This document shows positions 51,415 through 61,627 of a DNA stretch of 64,000 bases, in pieces. Made by a program: the position numbers and the translations under genes. Origin of the DNA: Tindallia californiensis (GTDB taxonomy: Bacteria > Bacillota > Clostridia > Peptostreptococcales > Tindalliaceae). The stretch spans positions 62,001-126,000 of the forward strand of contig NZ_FNPV01000010.1 of assembly GCF_900107405.1 (NCBI RefSeq), written 5' to 3'. Under the pieces are notes generated by a model that was given only the letters and a program-made list of their open reading frames with translations, searched no databases and had not been told where the DNA came from. Within the stretch, counting starts at the first letter, position 1. Every line of letters begins with the position of its first letter.

Positions 51415-52755
51415 ATGAAGAAAAAATCATTTACAGGCTATTTATTTACGCTTACATTGCCAATCATTATTCAAAACCTGATCACCACCAGTCTTAACCT
51501 GGTAGATACCTTTATGATAGGACGGGTGGGAGAAAGTGAACTGGCGGCCGTAGGGATTGCGAACCAGTACTATTTTTTATTTACACTTTTTATGTACGGC
51601 ATTGCCGGAGGTGCTGCCGTTTTTATTGCCCAATTGTGGGGAAGTCAGGAGAAAAAACGGATCAAAAAAGTGCTGGCTCGTTCATTAGTTTATGGAACAG
51701 CTGTTACAGGTGTTTTTATGCTCTTTGGATATAAATGGACAGAAGCCATCATTGGGATTTTTAATGGAAGTGAAGTAGTGCTTTATCATGGCTCTCGTTA
51801 TTTAGAGATAACCTTGATAGGATACCTGTTTACCAGTATTTCCTTTGTATTAGCGGCAGGTTTACGAAGCATTAATCATACCAAAATCCCCATGTATGCC
51901 AGTTTGATAGGTTTGGTGATCAACATGATCCTAAACAATATCCTTATCTTTGGCCGTTGGGGAATGGCGCCGATGGGTGTTGAAGGAGCAGCGGTAGCAA
52001 CTATTGTGGCGAGAGGGATCGAATGCCTTATACTACTTATTTTTGTGTACTACCAAGTGACGGACTTAGCGGTAAAACCCAGGGATTTTATTCGGCTTCA
52101 TCCCGATACGAAAAAAGTACTGCACAGCGTTACCTGGCCTATTCTTTGTAATGAGGCTTGTTGGGGTTTGGGAATGGTGACCTATGTTAGCCTATATGCT
52201 CGTCTTGGTATTCCTCAAGCGGCGGCAATGCAAATTTGCAGTACCATGATCAATCTGTTTATGGTCATTGCCTTTGGCCTTGCCTATTCAGCCTTGGTTA
52301 TGGTTGGAAATGAAGTAGGGGGAGGAAATCTGGAAGGTGCCATGTGGGCTAGTCAAAAGATAAGAAGCATGGGATTGAAAGTTGGGTTTTGCTTAGCACT
52401 CCTCCTGTTTTTCATTGCACCTTACATCAGTTCCTTGTTCAACGTGACGGCAGAAGTAAAGTGGCTGGTTACTTCTGTACTGCGTGTTCATAGCGTTATG
52501 TTTCCTCTTCGGATGATCAATATGATTATGATAGTAGGGGTTTTACGGGGTGGTGGAGATGCGCTGTTCAGTACCGTGACCCAAGGTTTAGTGATGTGGC
52601 TGATAGGAATTCCACTTACCTATGTAGCCGCTAACTTACTGGAATGGCCATTACCAATGGTTGTTGCTGTTATGTTTGCAGAATCAATGATTCAAGGGCT
52701 GATAGTTCAGAGAAGGTACGAATCCAATCGATGGATGAAGACGTTAGTAGCGTAG
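51415..52755 (+). CDS. MATE-family multidrug/sodium antiporter
   Basis: ATG 51415 follows AAAGGAG; 446 residues. Twelve membrane segments and both MATE repeats are visible: FTLTLPIIIQNLITTSLNLVDTFMIGRVGESELAAVGIANQ in the first, and VTWPILCNEACWGLGMVTYVSLYARLG in the second. These pumps export cationic drugs or metabolites with Na+ or H+. It is a single gene with its own regulated-looking promoter. Confidence 0.93.
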   Translation: MKKKSFTGYLFTLTLPIIIQNLITTSLNLVDTFMIGRVGESELAAVGIANQYYFLFTLFMYGIAGGAAVFIAQLWGSQEKKRIKKVLARSLVYGTAVTGVFMLFGYKWTEAIIGIFNGSEVVLYHGSRYLEITLIGYLFTSISFVLAAGLRSINHTKIPMYASLIGLVINMILNNILIFGRWGMAPMGVEGAAVATIVARGIECLILLIFVYYQVTDLAVKPRDFIRLHPDTKKVLHSVTWPILCNEACWGLGMVTYVSLYARLGIPQAAAMQICSTMINLFMVIAFGLAYSALVMVGNEVGGGNLEGAMWASQKIRSMGLKVGFCLALLLFFIAPYISSLFNVTAEVKWLVTSVLRVHSVMFPLRMINMIMIVGVLRGGGDALFSTVTQGLVMWLIGIPLTYVAANLLEWPLPMVVAVMFAESMIQGLIVQRRYESNRWMKTLVA

Positions 52756-52786
52756 GGACAAGGGGACACCTCTCTTGTCCTGTTTT
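52754..52786 (+). repeat. REP-type element / terminator (copy 1)
   Basis: GGACAAG and CTTGTCC around GGGACACCTCT, followed by TGTTTT. Nearly the same words occur at 61572-61608. It ends the MATE transcript. Confidence 0.75.
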
Positions 52787-52794
52787 AGTGACGG

Positions 52795-52941
52795 GAACCT
52801 AGTGCTAGAAGAAGGTGACCGGGAAAAATTTCTGACACAGGTATTTCAAGCAAAGAAAAAAAGGATTTCAAGTGTTGGCATACTGGCTGATAGACAATCG
52901 CTTTTTCGCTTGATAAGCGAGTTGTCAGGTAAATAGAAGGA
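52795..52941 (+). pseudogene. REP-associated (IS200-like, Y1) transposase remnant
   Basis: The plus strand reads EEGDREKFLTQVFQAKKK, then after a one-base shift near 52862 KKGFQVLAYWLIDNRFF, the equivalent of the YGF.VYAYVLMDNHYHLL block of Transposase_17 proteins. Here the HxH pair is lost (NRFF), and the Tyr domain is missing. Confidence 0.7.
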
Positions 52942-53007
52942 TGGATACGAGAGTTTGGAAGTTCGGTGGATTTGACTCTTGAATTTGCAAAATTTGAAAC
53001 CATGATA

Positions 53008-53040
53008 GCGTGAAGCGTCCTCTTGTCTAGTCTTGCCTAT
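53008..53040 (+). repeat. Partial REP-like element
   Basis: AAGCGTCCTCTTGTCTAGTCTTG resembles the right half of the element at 52754-52786 and may be the other flank of the transposase remnant. Confidence 0.4.
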
Positions 53041-53051
53041 AAATCAGCATA

Positions 53052-53080
53052 TTGCATTGGGAAAAACAATAAGGTATAAT
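53052..53080 (+). promoter_or_regulatory. Sigma-A promoter of the opp operon
   Basis: TTGCAT, 17-base spacer, TATAAT. It would give an oppA leader of about 305 bases, in which only a small AGTAGCCC/GGGCTGCT hairpin near 53210 stands out. Confidence 0.65.
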
Positions 53081-53394
53081 GGCGATAAAGTATATAATGG
53101 AATGAAGAAGTAGATCTAACAAGTATTAACTAGCCTTAGCCTGACTTGAATTTTCAAAACAATGGTAATTCAACAATGAATTTGGAATTGGAAAATAAAT
53201 TAAAAGCGATTAAGTAGCCCTTGGGCTGCTTAAATTTTCAGAAGCGTTTATTACAAAATTTTAACCAGACTGAAACTTTTTAATTACGTTTTTCAAAAAG
53301 CGTCACAATTCCACAGGATATTATTTTCTCTGAAGACTTATCGGTCTTTAGATGAAATTAATATAAATTTAATTATTAAAAGGGGAGAAAAAGA

Positions 53395-54912
53395 ATGAAC
53401 AGTAAGAAGATTGCATTATTGATAACCGTATTATTAATAGTTGCTGCCTTTGCCACGGGTTGTGGCGATGCAGCATCGGACAACACACTTGTTGTGGCCC
53501 AGGGTGCCGATGCGGATTCATTGGATCCACATGCAACCAACGACCAACCTTCTTCAAGAGTCATGAAACAGATTTATGAAACCCTTGTAGATCAAAACGA
53601 AGACATGGAACTAGTTCCTGGCCTTGCAAAAGACTGGGAAAAAATTGACGACTTAACCTTTGAATTTAAGCTTAGAGAAGGAGTGCTGTTCCATAACGGA
53701 GAAGAATTAACAGCAAGCGACGTAGAATTCACACTGCTTCGAGCATTAGATTCTGCCAATGTAGGCCATATTGTAGGGGAGATTGATCCCGACGGATTTG
53801 AAATTGTGGATGACTATACCATCAGAATTTCAACAAAGGATCCTTTTGCACCACTGATGGCCCATTTAGCCCATACGGGGACTTCCATTTTAAATCAAAA
53901 GGCAGTAGAAGAGTTTGGGGATGATTATGGTGAAAATCCAGTAGGAACCGGACCTTATATGCTTGATACATGGACAAGAGGATCACAGATTCAGTTAGAA
54001 AGATTTGAAGATTTCCATGGTGACAACGCAAAAATGGAAAGAATCACCTTTAGAAGTATTCAAGAAGCTGGAAACCGAACCATTGAGCTGGAAACCGGCG
54101 AAATTCATATTGCTTACGATACGTTACCAACGGATATTTCAAGAATTGAAGGAAATGATGAATTAGTATTGGCAAGAGACTTAAACTTTTCAACGGTGTA
54201 TCTTGGATTTAACGCTAAAAAAGAGCCTTTTGATGATGTAAGAGTTCGGCAAGCCATTAACTATGCTATTAATGTGGAATCCATCATTAATACCGTCATG
54301 GAAGGTTCTGGGGAAGTTGCAACCGGACCCATCGGACCCATGGTATGGGCAGCGAATGACGAACTAGAGCCTTATGGACACGATATAGACAAAGCTCAGG
54401 AACTAATGAATGAAGCTGGCTTGGAAGACGGATTCTCAACCACCATCTGGACAAATGATGATCAACTTCGACAAGATATCGCAGTAATTGCTCAAAGTCA
54501 GTTAGCGGAAATTGGAATTGAAGTAGATATTCAAGTATTGGAGTGGGGAGCATATCTGGAAGGAACTGCTAATGGAGAGCATGATATGTTTATCTTAGGA
54601 TGGGTTACGGTAACAGGAGATCCGGACTATGGATTATATGCATTGTTCCATTCAGAACAATTTGGAGCAGCTGGAAACCGAACCTTCTATGCCAATGAAC
54701 GAGTGGATGAATTATTGGATGAAGCCAGAAGATCCGCAGATCCTGACGTGCGAGAAGCAGCATACAGGGAAGTTCAGGAAATCGTACGAGACGAAGCACC
54801 TTGGTTATTCCTTAACACTGGGGAAGATCGAACCGGACTTCGTGCCAATGTAAAGGGATTTAGAAATCATCCAGCGGGTCATCACCCACTGTGGGATGTC
54901 GTTGTAGAATAA
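53395..54912 (+). CDS. Oligopeptide/dipeptide ABC importer, substrate-binding lipoprotein
   Basis: A 505-residue SBP_bac_5 protein with lipobox FATGCGDA after an export helix. Family blocks: VVAQGADADSLDPHATNDQPSSRVMKQIYETLV, KLREGVLFHNGEELTASDVEFTL, NPVGTGPYMLDTWTRG, DDVRVRQAINYAINVESII and EAAYREVQEIVRDEAPWLFL. It captures peptides (or possibly another oligomer) for the permease below. AGGGGAG precedes the ATG. The order A-B-C-D-F and close spacing make 53395-59032 one operon. Confidence 0.92.
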   Translation: MNSKKIALLITVLLIVAAFATGCGDAASDNTLVVAQGADADSLDPHATNDQPSSRVMKQIYETLVDQNEDMELVPGLAKDWEKIDDLTFEFKLREGVLFHNGEELTASDVEFTLLRALDSANVGHIVGEIDPDGFEIVDDYTIRISTKDPFAPLMAHLAHTGTSILNQKAVEEFGDDYGENPVGTGPYMLDTWTRGSQIQLERFEDFHGDNAKMERITFRSIQEAGNRTIELETGEIHIAYDTLPTDISRIEGNDELVLARDLNFSTVYLGFNAKKEPFDDVRVRQAINYAINVESIINTVMEGSGEVATGPIGPMVWAANDELEPYGHDIDKAQELMNEAGLEDGFSTTIWTNDDQLRQDIAVIAQSQLAEIGIEVDIQVLEWGAYLEGTANGEHDMFILGWVTVTGDPDYGLYALFHSEQFGAAGNRTFYANERVDELLDEARRSADPDVREAAYREVQEIVRDEAPWLFLNTGEDRTGLRANVKGFRNHPAGHHPLWDVVVE

Positions 54913-54968
54913 CTAAATACATGAAGAATCCATCTGGAAAACAGATGGGATAGCCAGAAGAGGCAAGT

Positions 54969-55000
54969 CACAGTAGGGTCATAGCCATGACCCTACTGTG
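54969..55000 (+). other. Intercistronic hairpin between binding-protein and permease genes
   Basis: CACAGTAGGGTCAT and ATGACCCTACTGTG are exact complements around AGCC, without a T-run. CCATCT/AGATGG forms a smaller hairpin near 54930. Such structures commonly protect the abundant binding-protein mRNA. Confidence 0.75.
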
Positions 55001-55083
55001 CTCTCTGGAATTATTTTGAAAATTCATCATAATCAATATAAAACTGACAGACAGTTCCGATAGATTAGAAAGGAGGAGCAATA

Positions 55084-56013
55084 ATGTTAAAGTATATTGG
55101 TCGAAGAATACTGTTGCTATTACCCGTATTGATTGGTGTATCCTTCATTGTGTTTAGCTTAATGTACATTACCCCAGGAGATCCTGCGGCCATTCAACTT
55201 GGAGAACAGGCAACAGAAACACAAATTTTACAGCTTCGAGAACAAATGGGCTTGGATGATCCCTTTATTGTCCAGTATGGCCGTTTTGCCAAAGGTGTAT
55301 TCACAGAGCTAGACTTTGGTCGATCCTATAGGACTAATACATTGGTATTCGATGAGTTAATCAGTCGCTTTCCAACGACCTTGACCTTGGCAGCTACGGG
55401 AGTGGTGGTGGCGGTGGCCATCGGAATACCCGTTGGGATTATTTCCGCAACCAAACAATATTCCTTATTTGATAATGTGGCCATGATGTTTGCCTTAATT
55501 GGAGTGTCCATACCGAACTTTTTTCAGGGCTTGCTGGCCATTCTCATATTTTCGGTGTGGGCAGGGTGGTTTCCCTCGTCAGGCTATTCGACACCGATGC
55601 ATATGATTTTGCCGGCTTTGACCATTGGAACAAGTTCAGCAGCTATGATTACCCGGATGACACGGTCCAGTATGTTGGAGGTAATCCGGCAAGATTATAT
55701 TCGTACGGCTCGGGCCAAGGGACAAAAGGAGTCTGTGGTCATCAATCGTCATGCGTTGAAGAACGCTTTGATCCCTGTAGTTACTGTAATCGGTTTGCAA
55801 TTTGGATACTTGCTGGGGGGAGCGGTACTTACAGAAACCGTTTTTTCCATTAATGGTATTGGGCTTTTGATGGTGAATTCCATTAAAATGCGGGATTTCC
55901 CCATGGTTCTGGGTGGGGTATTGTTTATTGCCCTGACCTTTAGCCTTGTTAATCTGTTGGTAGATATCTTATACGGATTCATTGATCCTAGAATCAAGGC
56001 TCAATACAAATAA
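55084..56013 (+). CDS. Oligopeptide ABC importer permease (OppB/DppB-like)
   Basis: A 309-residue permease with the start YIGRRILLLLPVLIGVSFIVFSLMYITPGDP, periplasmic LGLDDP-like segment (QMGLDDPFIVQYGRF), and the coupling loop RTARAKGQKESVVINRHALKNALIPV. Six membrane segments. AAAGGAGGAGC precedes the ATG. Confidence 0.93.
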   Translation: MLKYIGRRILLLLPVLIGVSFIVFSLMYITPGDPAAIQLGEQATETQILQLREQMGLDDPFIVQYGRFAKGVFTELDFGRSYRTNTLVFDELISRFPTTLTLAATGVVVAVAIGIPVGIISATKQYSLFDNVAMMFALIGVSIPNFFQGLLAILIFSVWAGWFPSSGYSTPMHMILPALTIGTSSAAMITRMTRSSMLEVIRQDYIRTARAKGQKESVVINRHALKNALIPVVTVIGLQFGYLLGGAVLTETVFSINGIGLLMVNSIKMRDFPMVLGGVLFIALTFSLVNLLVDILYGFIDPRIKAQYK

Positions 56014-56033
56014 TCAGAAAAGGAGGTCCTAAA

Positions 56034-57053
56034 ATGTCACCTCATAATGATGATAATGGTTTAATGGATAAAGGAACCCCCCAAAAGGCAAAAGAGTTAA
56101 CCAGGGAGGATGCGGTAGTAAAGAATTATCAATCCCAAACGGAAATTCATAGTGGTCCTGGAACAGGTCAAGAGAAAAAGATGGATGTGAAAACCATTGT
56201 ACCACCAAAGAGAAAGAGTCAATGGGCAGAAGTTTGGAAACGATTGATTAAGAACAAAGCAGCTATTGTGGGAATGCTGATCATTGTAACCCTGATGCTT
56301 ACTGCGATTTTTGCAGATTATATTGCACCGGTCCACTATGAAACACAAGATCTGGAGAATGTTCGGGTGGCGCCGAATTCCGATAACTGGTTTGGTACCG
56401 ATAATTTTGGACGAGATATTTTCAGCCGGGTCGTCTATGGCAGTAGAATTTCGATTATGGTAGGTTTTATTGCCGTTGGTGTGGCAATGGTTGTCGGTGG
56501 AATCCTCGGCTCTATATCCGGGTACTACAGTGGTAGAATTGATAACGTCATCATGCGTTTAATGGATGTTTTGCTGGCCATTCCTGGAATATTACTGGCC
56601 ATAGCCATAGCCGCAGCCCTAGGGCCAGGGCTTGTAAATGTCATGATTGCCGTAGGGATTGCATCGATACCCCGGTATGCTCGAATCGTTCGTGCCTCGG
56701 TACTTTCCCTTAGGGATCAGGAGTTTGTAGAGGCGGCAAAAGCCGTTGGAGCCAATGACTTTAGAATCATCACCAAATATATTTTGCCCAACTGTATGGC
56801 CCCTATTATTGTGCAGGGAACCCTAGGGGTTGCGGAAGCCATTCTTTCTGCAGCCGGCCTAAGTTTTATCGGCCTTGGTATTCAGCCGCCAACTCCTGAG
56901 TGGGGTGCGATGTTGTCTACGGCTCGAATATATATCCGAGATGCCTGGTGGATGGCCATTTTCCCAGGGCTTGCAATTATGTTTACCATCTTTGGTCTGA
57001 ACCTGCTGGGGGATGGTCTTCGAGATGCATTGGATCCAAGGTTAAAAGGCTAA
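56034..57053 (+). CDS. Oligopeptide ABC importer permease (OppC/DppC-like)
   Basis: A 339-residue permease with a 73-residue hydrophilic N-terminal extension before the first membrane helix (AAIVGMLIIVTLMLTAIFADYIAP). Then GTDNFGRDIFSRVVYGSRISIMVG, and coupling loop EAAKAVGANDFRIITKYILPNCMAPI. The extension (many charged residues and prolines) is longer than usual. 20 bases after the other permease gene. Confidence 0.93.
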   Translation: MSPHNDDNGLMDKGTPQKAKELTREDAVVKNYQSQTEIHSGPGTGQEKKMDVKTIVPPKRKSQWAEVWKRLIKNKAAIVGMLIIVTLMLTAIFADYIAPVHYETQDLENVRVAPNSDNWFGTDNFGRDIFSRVVYGSRISIMVGFIAVGVAMVVGGILGSISGYYSGRIDNVIMRLMDVLLAIPGILLAIAIAAALGPGLVNVMIAVGIASIPRYARIVRASVLSLRDQEFVEAAKAVGANDFRIITKYILPNCMAPIIVQGTLGVAEAILSAAGLSFIGLGIQPPTPEWGAMLSTARIYIRDAWWMAIFPGLAIMFTIFGLNLLGDGLRDALDPRLKG

Positions 57054-57076
57054 AGTCAAGGAAGGGAGTGTCGTAC

Positions 57077-58057
57077 ATGGCAAAAGATTTGTTGAAAGTA
57101 AAGGACTTGTCCATTCAATATAATACGGATGACGGGGTTGTAAAGGCCGTCGATCATATGACCTTTGAAATTGGCATAGGAGAAACCATTGGAATTGTTG
57201 GAGAAACTGGTGCGGGAAAAACCACAACGGCCCTAGGGATTATGCGATTGGTTCCAGCCCCTCCGGGAAAAATAGTCCAAGGGGAAATTCTCTTTAAAGG
57301 GGAAGACTTGCTGAAGAAAAAGGAAGAGGAAATGCGAAACATTCGAGGAAATAAAATTTCCATGATTTTTCAGGATCCCATGACTTCCTTGAATCCGGTC
57401 ATGACTACGGAAGATCAAGTTGCCGAGGTGATTTTACTTCACCAAAAGGCAAATCAAAAAGAAGCTTTGGAAAAGGCCAGAGACATGATTGAAACCGTAG
57501 GTATCCCAAGGGAACGTGGCAAAGAGTATCCCCATCAATTCAGTGGTGGCATGAGGCAACGTATTGTCATTGCGATTGCCCTTGCCTGTAATCCAGAGCT
57601 GTTGATCGCAGATGAACCCACCACGGCATTGGATGTAACCATCCAAGCTCAGGTTTTGAAACTCATGAAACGACTGAAAGACGAATTTGAAACATCCATG
57701 ATCATGATCACACATGACCTGGGAGTAGTGGCAAATATTTGTGATAAAGTAGCCATTATGTATACGGGATACGTGGTGGAATATGCCAAAGTAAGCGATC
57801 TGTTCGAAAGGCCATTGCACCCTTATACGGAAGGGTTGTTCGGTTCTATTCCCAATGTCGAAGAGGATGAAAAGCGGTTAAAGCCCATAAAAGGGTTGAT
57901 GCCGGATCCAACGGAAATTCCTGAAGGATGTCCATTTAATCCACGATGTCCTAAGGCCATGGACATTTGCAGAAAAGTACTGCCGGATAGAGCGGAAGTG
58001 AAAGAAGGGCATTTTGTCAATTGTCATCTGTATCCGGCAGAACAATACAGAAAGTAG
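57077..58057 (+). CDS. Oligopeptide ABC importer ATPase (OppD-like)
   Basis: ATG 57077 has GAAGGGAG upstream; 326 residues. Walker [10 protein letters not shown] (about 40), Q-loop [13 protein letters not shown], signature [15 protein letters not shown], Walker [14 protein letters not shown], switch [11 protein letters not shown], and the C-terminal peptide-importer segment [19 protein letters not shown] with its cysteines. It pairs with the next ATPase. Confidence 0.94.
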   Translation: MAKDLLKVKDLSIQYNTDDGVVKAVDHMTFEIGIGETIGIVGETGAGKTTTALGIMRLVPAPPGKIVQGEILFKGEDLLKKKEEEMRNIRGNKISMIFQDPMTSLNPVMTTEDQVAEVILLHQKANQKEALEKARDMIETVGIPRERGKEYPHQFSGGMRQRIVIAIALACNPELLIADEPTTALDVTIQAQVLKLMKRLKDEFETSMIMITHDLGVVANICDKVAIMYTGYVVEYAKVSDLFERPLHPYTEGLFGSIPNVEEDEKRLKPIKGLMPDPTEIPEGCPFNPRCPKAMDICRKVLPDRAEVKEGHFVNCHLYPAEQYRK

Positions 58058-58069
58058 GAGGTGAAAGGA

Positions 58070-59032
58070 ATGTTGAAAAATATTTTAGAAGTAAAAAATC
58101 TGAAAAAATATTTTAAAACCCCGAAAGGAATGCTTCATGCCGTAGATGACGTCAGCTTTTTTATCAAAGAAGGAGAAACCTTAGGCCTCGTAGGCGAGTC
58201 TGGTTGCGGAAAATCCACTACGGGTCGGGCCATACTGCGACTGGTTGAACCCACAGCGGGAGAAGTAAACTTTGAGGGAAGAAACATTGTGGATTTTAAC
58301 GGATCCCAGATGCGTGAAGCTCGAAAGAATATGCAAATCATCTTTCAAGACCCCTATGCATCCCTGAATCCAAGAATGAACCTGGGGCAAATTATTTCCG
58401 AGCCTCTTTTAATCAATAAAGTATTCAAGGATCGAAAAAAAGTGACGGATCGGGTGAAGGAGTTAATGGATACGGTTGGTCTGACCCCAAGACTCCTAAA
58501 TGCCTTTCCTCATGAGCTTGATGGTGGAAGACGTCAACGGGTGGGTGTGGCCAGAGCGCTGGCCCTAAATCCCAAGTTCATCGTTCAGGATGAGCCGGTA
58601 TCCGCTCTGGATGTATCGATTCAAGCCCAAATTCTTAATCTAATGCAGGATATCCAGGAGGAACTGGGTCTTACGTATCTCTTCATTTCCCATGATTTGA
58701 GCGTGGTGAAACATGTGAGTGATCGAATTGCGGTGATGTACCTTGGGAAAGTAGTGGAGCTTTCTGAATACAACGCTATTTTCAAAAATCCCTTGCATCC
58801 CTATACCCAAGCCTTGTTGTCGGCCATACCAGTACCCAGGGTAGATGCACCGGATAATATGATTATTCTTGAAGGGGACGTACCAAGCCCTATAAATCCT
58901 CCGGAAGGCTGCCGTTTTTACGGTCGATGTCGACATCGACAGGATATTTGTAAAACAAAGACCCCGGAGTTAAGGGAGTATGAACCTGAGCGATTTGTGT
59001 TATGCCATTTAGTGGAAGAATTACAAAAATAA
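58070..59032 (+). CDS. Oligopeptide ABC importer ATPase (OppF-like)
   Basis: I take ATG 58070 (after AGGAGGTG) rather than GTG 58061; 320 residues. Walker [11 protein letters not shown]-loop [13 protein letters not shown], Walker [15 protein letters not shown], switch [14 protein letters not shown] and C-terminal [18 protein letters not shown]. The ABC signature reads [15 protein letters not shown] instead of LSGGQ, a variant found in clostridial OppF proteins. Last gene of the operon. Confidence 0.93.
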   Translation: MLKNILEVKNLKKYFKTPKGMLHAVDDVSFFIKEGETLGLVGESGCGKSTTGRAILRLVEPTAGEVNFEGRNIVDFNGSQMREARKNMQIIFQDPYASLNPRMNLGQIISEPLLINKVFKDRKKVTDRVKELMDTVGLTPRLLNAFPHELDGGRRQRVGVARALALNPKFIVQDEPVSALDVSIQAQILNLMQDIQEELGLTYLFISHDLSVVKHVSDRIAVMYLGKVVELSEYNAIFKNPLHPYTQALLSAIPVPRVDAPDNMIILEGDVPSPINPPEGCRFYGRCRHRQDICKTKTPELREYEPERFVLCHLVEELQK

Positions 59033-59085
59033 CGGAATGGTTTACAAAGAGCAGAGACTCTTTTCCAAGCTGTATATTTTTGATG

Positions 59086-59128
59086 AAAAGGGCTCCTGAC
59101 CACAAAATTGAGCTCTTTTCTCTTTTTT
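59086..59128 (+). terminator. Intrinsic terminator of the opp operon
   Basis: AAAAGGGCTC and GAGCTCTTTT (one mismatch), then CTCTTTTTT. Confidence 0.65.
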
Positions 59129-59158
59129 GATCTTTGCCCATGGGGGAGGAAAATTTCA

Positions 59159-59536
59159 ATGTCCAACCAATACGATTACACAAAAATTCCGAGGCTTTCC
59201 ACAGTGCTTTGGCTTGTTACCAAAGAAGGCCTGTTGGCGACACTGATTGCTGCTGTCATGGGAGCTGTCTATGGTTTTTTCTTGTCTCAGGAACCTTTAC
59301 GGCAACTGGCAAACAATGCTATTTTCTTAATGGGAGTCGTTTTAGGCTGCTATGCTCTTTTTTTTGGTATCCAGCGGGATAAAAAAATCTTCAAAAACAT
59401 GTTTCACAGCCATCTAAAAGAACAGTATTTGGAGAAACTCTCTCTTCGAAAAGAAAGGGCCATTCATTTTTATCGAGCCTTCGTGGTTTTTATGATGGCG
59501 ATCCTTTTGGATCTGGTTCTGTTTTTTTGCAACTAA
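59159..59536 (+). CDS. Small membrane protein of unknown function
   Basis: A 125-residue protein after GGGGGAGGA. Three hydrophobic segments: LLATLIAAVMGAVYGFFL, NAIFLMGVVLGCYALFFGI and FVVFMMAILLDLVLFFC, with basic loops (RDKKIFKNMF, LSLRKERAIHF). No family recognised. It precedes the beta-propeller gene by 71 bases on the same strand. Confidence 0.65.
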   Translation: MSNQYDYTKIPRLSTVLWLVTKEGLLATLIAAVMGAVYGFFLSQEPLRQLANNAIFLMGVVLGCYALFFGIQRDKKIFKNMFHSHLKEQYLEKLSLRKERAIHFYRAFVVFMMAILLDLVLFFCN

Positions 59537-59607
59537 TAGAGAAAATCTACGTCTATATGGGTAATAGAAGAAAAAGCCGCACGGAATTTAAAGGAGGAGA
59601 GAGTGGG

Positions 59608-61557
59608 ATGATTGGGAATCGAAAGAAAATTGGACTTCTGTTGTTTTTGTTTTTAGTTTGGCTGCTACCGCACTCGAGTATTGGCGTAGAGGCTGAAGAA
59701 GTCACTGGAATTGAAAAACTCAGTGGTTTTGATGAGCTGATCACCTTGTTGGAAGAGCAGATGATTCATGACGGCTATCGACATGTTAGTGAACCGGAGA
59801 TGATTATGAAGGATGCTATGGAAGCGGCACCAGCAGAAGAAAGTGCCGGAAGTCAGCCAGCAGAACATTCGGTTACGAATATCCAGGTGGAAGGTGTTGA
59901 TGAAGGGGATGTAGTCAAAACCGACGGTCAATACCTTTATCGGGCGGAGGCGAATCGCATAGTCATTTTAAGTGTCGATCCGGATTCTCCAATGAAACAA
60001 ACAGGCATTATCGAGGTAGAGGAAAACTTTCGAACCAGTGAGATTTATTTGGATGAAAACCAGCTAGTCGTTCTGGGAACAGGCCATCCAATACGACCCA
60101 AAGAGGATCCAGTTCTTTATGATTCAGCTTTGGATCAGGAAATGTCGGCATCAGATGTCCTCCCACAGATAGACGAAAGAATGATCTATCCCCCACCTTA
60201 CTGGAACCGGCCTACTACCACCAGTGTACTAGTCTATGATGTAGAAAACCCGGCTGAACCAAGGCTTGAAAGAAAAGTTATCCTGGAAGGACGGTTGTTA
60301 TCGTCCAGAAAAATTGATCAAGAACTTTACTTTGTTACGAACAGACACTTCGATTCCTACTGGATCATGCAGGATGCATCTGAAAAGGCAGAAACTCTGT
60401 TGAAACCGGTTTTTTCAGATTCGGCGCTGGAAAATGGAGCGTTGCAGCAAATTGATTTTGACCACATTGGGTATTTTCCCGGTGCAATCGAATCGAACTA
60501 CATTACCGTGGCAGGTCTTCGGTTGGATAGACCGAATCAACCGGTGAATACAGATGTCTTTCTGGGTCGGGGAGACAATCTGTACGCTTCTCGGGAAAAC
60601 CTCTATATGGCCATGGAAAAATGGGAAGATGGCGCATCGCAAACCGACTTATTTCGATTTGCATTAGAAGAAGGAACCATCGCCCATAAAGCTACAGGAA
60701 AGGTTCCTGGCAGGGTGCTGAATCAATTTTCCATGGATGAATTTGATCAGAGCTTTCGCATTGCTACTACCACTGGACAAATGTGGCGAACAGACGAGCA
60801 AACATCTAAAAATCATGTCTATGTGCTGGACATGAATCTGGAGCAAATTGGAGCCATTGAAGATATTGCACCGACAGAAAGAATCTATTCCGCCAGGTTT
60901 ATGGGAGAACGGGCCTACTTGGTAACCTTTCGGGAAATTGATCCTTTTTATGTCATTGATCTTGCGGAACCGACAGCGCCAGAAATATTGGGATACCTTA
61001 AAATTCCAGGGTATAGTGATTACTTGCATCCCTACGATGAAAATCATATCCTTGGTTTTGGAAAAGAAGTATATGACGTTAAAGGCAATGCCATACCGGG
61101 AGGGTTCAAGATAGGCGTGTTTGATGTATCTAATGTGGAAGAGCCTATAGAAAAATTCAAGATAGAAATTGGTGATACCGGTACGGATTCAGCATTATTG
61201 CGAAATCACAAAGCATTACTTTTTTCAAAAGAAAAGGATATGATTGCTTTTCCCATTACCATTATGAAAAAAACGGCGGATAGCATGGAAAATCCATGGC
61301 AGTGGGGCCAGTTCACTTTTCAGGGAGCCCATATATACAGCCTTGATCTGGAGGAAGGCTTCCAGCTTAGCGCCAGTATTTCACACTTAAACTTGATAGA
61401 TTATATGAAGGCAGGGCACTATTGGTATGGAAGTGAGAAAAACATCGACCGGATTCTGTACGTGGGGGATACCTTGATAACCACTTCGCCATATAAAGTG
61501 CAACGCCATCACCTAGGAAGTTTTCAATTACGGGATGAAGTGATCATTGGAGAATAG
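59608..61557 (+). CDS. Secreted beta-propeller domain protein
   Basis: ATG 59608 lies nine bases after AAAGGAGG; 649 residues. A signal peptide (KKIGLLLFLFLVWLLPHSSIGVEA) precedes a helical acidic region, then the beta-propeller (PF09826-type) start SVTNIQVEGVDEGDVVKTDGQYLYRAEANRIVIL. Repeated blades include VLVYDVENPAEPRLERKVILEG, PFYVIDLAEPTAPEILGYLKIPGYSDYLHP, and KIGVFDVSNVEEPIEKFKIEIG. The family is extracellular, of unknown function. It is not clear what it binds. Confidence 0.85.
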   Translation: MIGNRKKIGLLLFLFLVWLLPHSSIGVEAEEVTGIEKLSGFDELITLLEEQMIHDGYRHVSEPEMIMKDAMEAAPAEESAGSQPAEHSVTNIQVEGVDEGDVVKTDGQYLYRAEANRIVILSVDPDSPMKQTGIIEVEENFRTSEIYLDENQLVVLGTGHPIRPKEDPVLYDSALDQEMSASDVLPQIDERMIYPPPYWNRPTTTSVLVYDVENPAEPRLERKVILEGRLLSSRKIDQELYFVTNRHFDSYWIMQDASEKAETLLKPVFSDSALENGALQQIDFDHIGYFPGAIESNYITVAGLRLDRPNQPVNTDVFLGRGDNLYASRENLYMAMEKWEDGASQTDLFRFALEEGTIAHKATGKVPGRVLNQFSMDEFDQSFRIATTTGQMWRTDEQTSKNHVYVLDMNLEQIGAIEDIAPTERIYSARFMGERAYLVTFREIDPFYVIDLAEPTAPEILGYLKIPGYSDYLHPYDENHILGFGKEVYDVKGNAIPGGFKIGVFDVSNVEEPIEKFKIEIGDTGTDSALLRNHKALLFSKEKDMIAFPITIMKKTADSMENPWQWGQFTFQGAHIYSLDLEEGFQLSASISHLNLIDYMKAGHYWYGSEKNIDRILYVGDTLITTSPYKVQRHHLGSFQLRDEVIIGE

Positions 61558-61571
61558 CGGTAGGGAAAGGG

Positions 61572-61608
61572 CAGGACAAGGGGATGCTTCTCTTGTCCTT
61601 TCCTCTTT
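61572..61608 (+). repeat. REP-type element / terminator (copy 2)
   Basis: AGGACAAG and CTTGTCCT around GGGATGCTTCT, then TTCCTCTTTT; close to the element at 52754. It ends the beta-propeller transcript. A half copy (GTCCCCTTGTCTC) lies near 61942. Confidence 0.75.
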
Positions 61609-61627
61609 TAAATGAGCGGAAAACAAA

